This document shows positions 62,658 to 64,000 of a stretch of 64,000 nt of DNA, piece after piece. The DNA lies in contig JALNYK010000004.1 of assembly GCA_023229845.1 (NCBI GenBank), positions 1-64,000 of the forward strand, given 5' to 3'. Below the pieces are notes generated by a model. That model worked only from the letters and a program-made list of their open reading frames with translations. It did not search any database and had not been told where the DNA came from. The DNA is from Gallionella sp. Its GTDB lineage: Bacteria; Pseudomonadota; Gammaproteobacteria; Burkholderiales; Gallionellaceae. The translations under genes were made by a program, and so were the position numbers. The first letter of the stretch is position 1. Each line of letters opens with the position of its first letter.

Positions 62658-64000
62658 TACTCTACCCCGCTTGAACCAGGGCCAATCGTAAGCGAGCTAG
62701 GAGTATGGCCTTCTGGAGCGTGTTCGCGACTTGCTGCTGAGCTATCAGCCTGATCTCGTGCCGCCCCAAGGGAGCGGCGGACAGAGTCCTTTCCGCTGCC
62801 CGTGCTGGCCCTTAGCGCGCCACTTGTGACAACCATTGCAGTGCGCCCTTGGTTTGAGCCAATCTGTTCAATTCGGTGAGCTGTGCTTTGTTCGCCCAGA
62901 TCGCCGATCCCCGCACCAATCCAGCGCAGGATGCGGTCCGGTAGAGTTTGCGGGAGAGAGAACAGCAACATGATGGCTGAGAACAGCACCACGCCATAAG
63001 CGAGGATGAATCCCGCCACCGAAAGCAGGCCTGTGATGCTGTCCGCCTGCATGCCTCTGAACATAAGCATGAAACCTGAGTTGATGAAGCCGATTGCAGG
63101 GTTAAGCAACGTGAAAGTGGCCACAAGTCCCAATAACATCAATGCAGGGCGAGTGAAAAGCGACATAAGCAGCAGATAGCCTTGCTGTTGCCCGCCGATG
63201 AATGAGTCGTTACCTTCAGGCGTCAGGTGCATCACCATCCACAATGCCGAGGCAATGAGAGATTCGACACACTGAACAAGCCAGGCAATAACGCCAATAG
63301 TGAAGATGAAATACGGTACAAGAGGAATCCAGATTGACAAGAAGTATCCCAGGTAAAGCAATGCGTACAGGCCTTGGCTCATCAAGGCAAACAGATTAAA
63401 GAACAGCCCCTTTACGCCAGCAATCGCGCCAACTACGAACGCGCCAACTGCCGAGATATTCGTGCCCAGCACGCTTTCCTGAGAACCTGTCTTGGCGGCT
63501 TCCTGTAATCCCTCCAGCCCTCCTTTCATTATTGCTCCAGCCACCAGCGCCGCCTCGCTGTAGCCCGCGATGTTGTCGCCAAGATCCTTAATCTGCCAGA
63601 TCAGGTCTTCTTCGCTGTTTGGATTCAATGAATAAACAACCAAACCGACAATATCGTCAGCCCAGCCAGCGAAGGTGCTGGAGAAAAATGACTTGATCGA
63701 TGAACCGCCATCCATGAAATCTTCGGCCTTGAAAGTCGGCAGGCTTGGCAGCGGTGGCTTGACGTGATTTTCAGGTGTGCTCAACGCCCTGGTGAGCGCA
63801 TTGCCAGCAACTGCGTTGTACGGGAACATGGCCGTTTGCAACGCCGTATTCACTTGGCCGGGAGTCAAAAGATGATCGAGGCCAGCACCTGGCACAAAAG
63901 AACTATTAACTTTGGTCGAGCGACGCACAAAGTCCTTGAGACGCGCGATTTCCATGTATAGGCTTCCCGCTGATACCCAGCCTTGCGCCGTCAGTTTGGT
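62657..64000 (-). CDS. DotA/TraY-family type IVB secretion membrane protein (partial)
   Basis: A polytopic membrane protein of the IncI/Dot-Icm type conjugation machinery. At least 447 residues are visible: the frame stays open through the right edge, with TAQGWVSAGSLYMEIARLKD-like sequence typical of DotA/TraY just before the ATG at 63955. That ATG is therefore internal and the gene is cut. Hydrophobic segments cluster at GAFVVGAIAGVKGLFFNLFA, LGYFLSIWIPLVPYFIF and LMLLGLVATFTLLNPAIGF. The C-terminus is a disordered Ser/Gly tail. It heads the mobC-relaxase run. Confidence 0.85.
   Translation of the reverse strand, partial: TKLTAQGWVSAGSLYMEIARLKDFVRRSTKVNSSFVPGAGLDHLLTPGQVNTALQTAMFPYNAVAGNALTRALSTPENHVKPPLPSLPTFKAEDFMDGGSSIKSFFSSTFAGWADDIVGLVVYSLNPNSEEDLIWQIKDLGDNIAGYSEAALVAGAIMKGGLEGLQEAAKTGSQESVLGTNISAVGAFVVGAIAGVKGLFFNLFALMSQGLYALLYLGYFLSIWIPLVPYFIFTIGVIAWLVQCVESLIASALWMVMHLTPEGNDSFIGGQQQGYLLLMSLFTRPALMLLGLVATFTLLNPAIGFINSGFMLMFRGMQADSITGLLSVAGFILAYGVVLFSAIMLLFSLPQTLPDRILRWIGAGIGDLGEQSTAHRIEQIGSNQGRTAMVVTSGALRASTGSGKDSVRRSLGAARDQADSSAASREHAPEGHTPSSLTIGPGSSGVE

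Overview
The window reads as the chromosome of a GC-rich betaproteobacterium. The gene set (pgsA next to a tRNA-Pro/Arg/His cluster, rluC divergent from rne, map overlapping glnD, a full glycogen cluster, TonB receptors with their own Ton motor) fits Nitrosomonadales, for example a Gallionellaceae-like iron oxidiser. The family placement is inference; no rRNA or marker gene fixes it. Bases 1 to about 51,535 look like core or long-resident chromosome. From 51,537 to the right edge the sequence is an integrated mobile island.

Region by region. 1-7.4 kb: a DinG/YoaA-type helicase (cut by the left edge), pgsA, three tRNAs with promoter and terminator, a flavin-reductase gene with an apparent one-base frameshift, a YaiI-family gene, rlmJ, an EF-hand membrane protein and a family-5-like uracil-DNA glycosylase. 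7.5-21.6 kb: a 1313-residue coiled-coil, membrane-anchored protein with a 15-bp tandem repeat, glnD-map, a glycine-zipper protein, a GGDEF-EAL/HDOD pair, rluC and rne. 21.7-35.2 kb: glycogen metabolism, with glgP, an unknown gene, an MFS carrier, pgi and glgB on the minus strand and glgC, a GH57 amylase and malQ on the plus strand. No glgA is present. 35.3-46.7 kb, minus strand: a TonB receptor/binding protein/hybrid kinase operon, an IS3 transposase remnant, then a self-contained Ton operon (receptor, BNR-repeat protein, thioredoxin-like protein, TonB, a second TonB-like protein, ExbB, ExbD). 46.9-51.5 kb: a TolC/MacA/MacB-type tripartite efflux operon ending in a strong terminator.

The island begins with the 3' half of tRNA-Val(CAC), the footprint expected of tRNA-site integration. 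It continues with phased short repeats, an AlpA-like DNA-binding protein, a replication-initiator-like protein with internal iteron-like repeats, small accessory genes, and a translationally coupled triad of von Willebrand A protein, PP2C phosphatase and protein kinase. This triad matches the TerY-P arrangement, which has been linked to stress signalling and phage defence. The minus-strand right half carries conjugation genes: two small proteins, a TraI/MobP-type relaxase, a MobC-like accessory protein, and a DotA/TraY-type membrane protein cut by the right edge. The intact tRNA-Val, the integrase and the rest of the transfer system are expected beyond 64,000.

The best candidate for an exciting system is the TerY-P triad with its coupled 63-residue upstream gene, carried on a conjugative island. 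Second are the TonB receptor/binding protein/hybrid kinase operon and the giant repeat-bearing coiled-coil protein. All family calls come from reading motifs; no database search was run.
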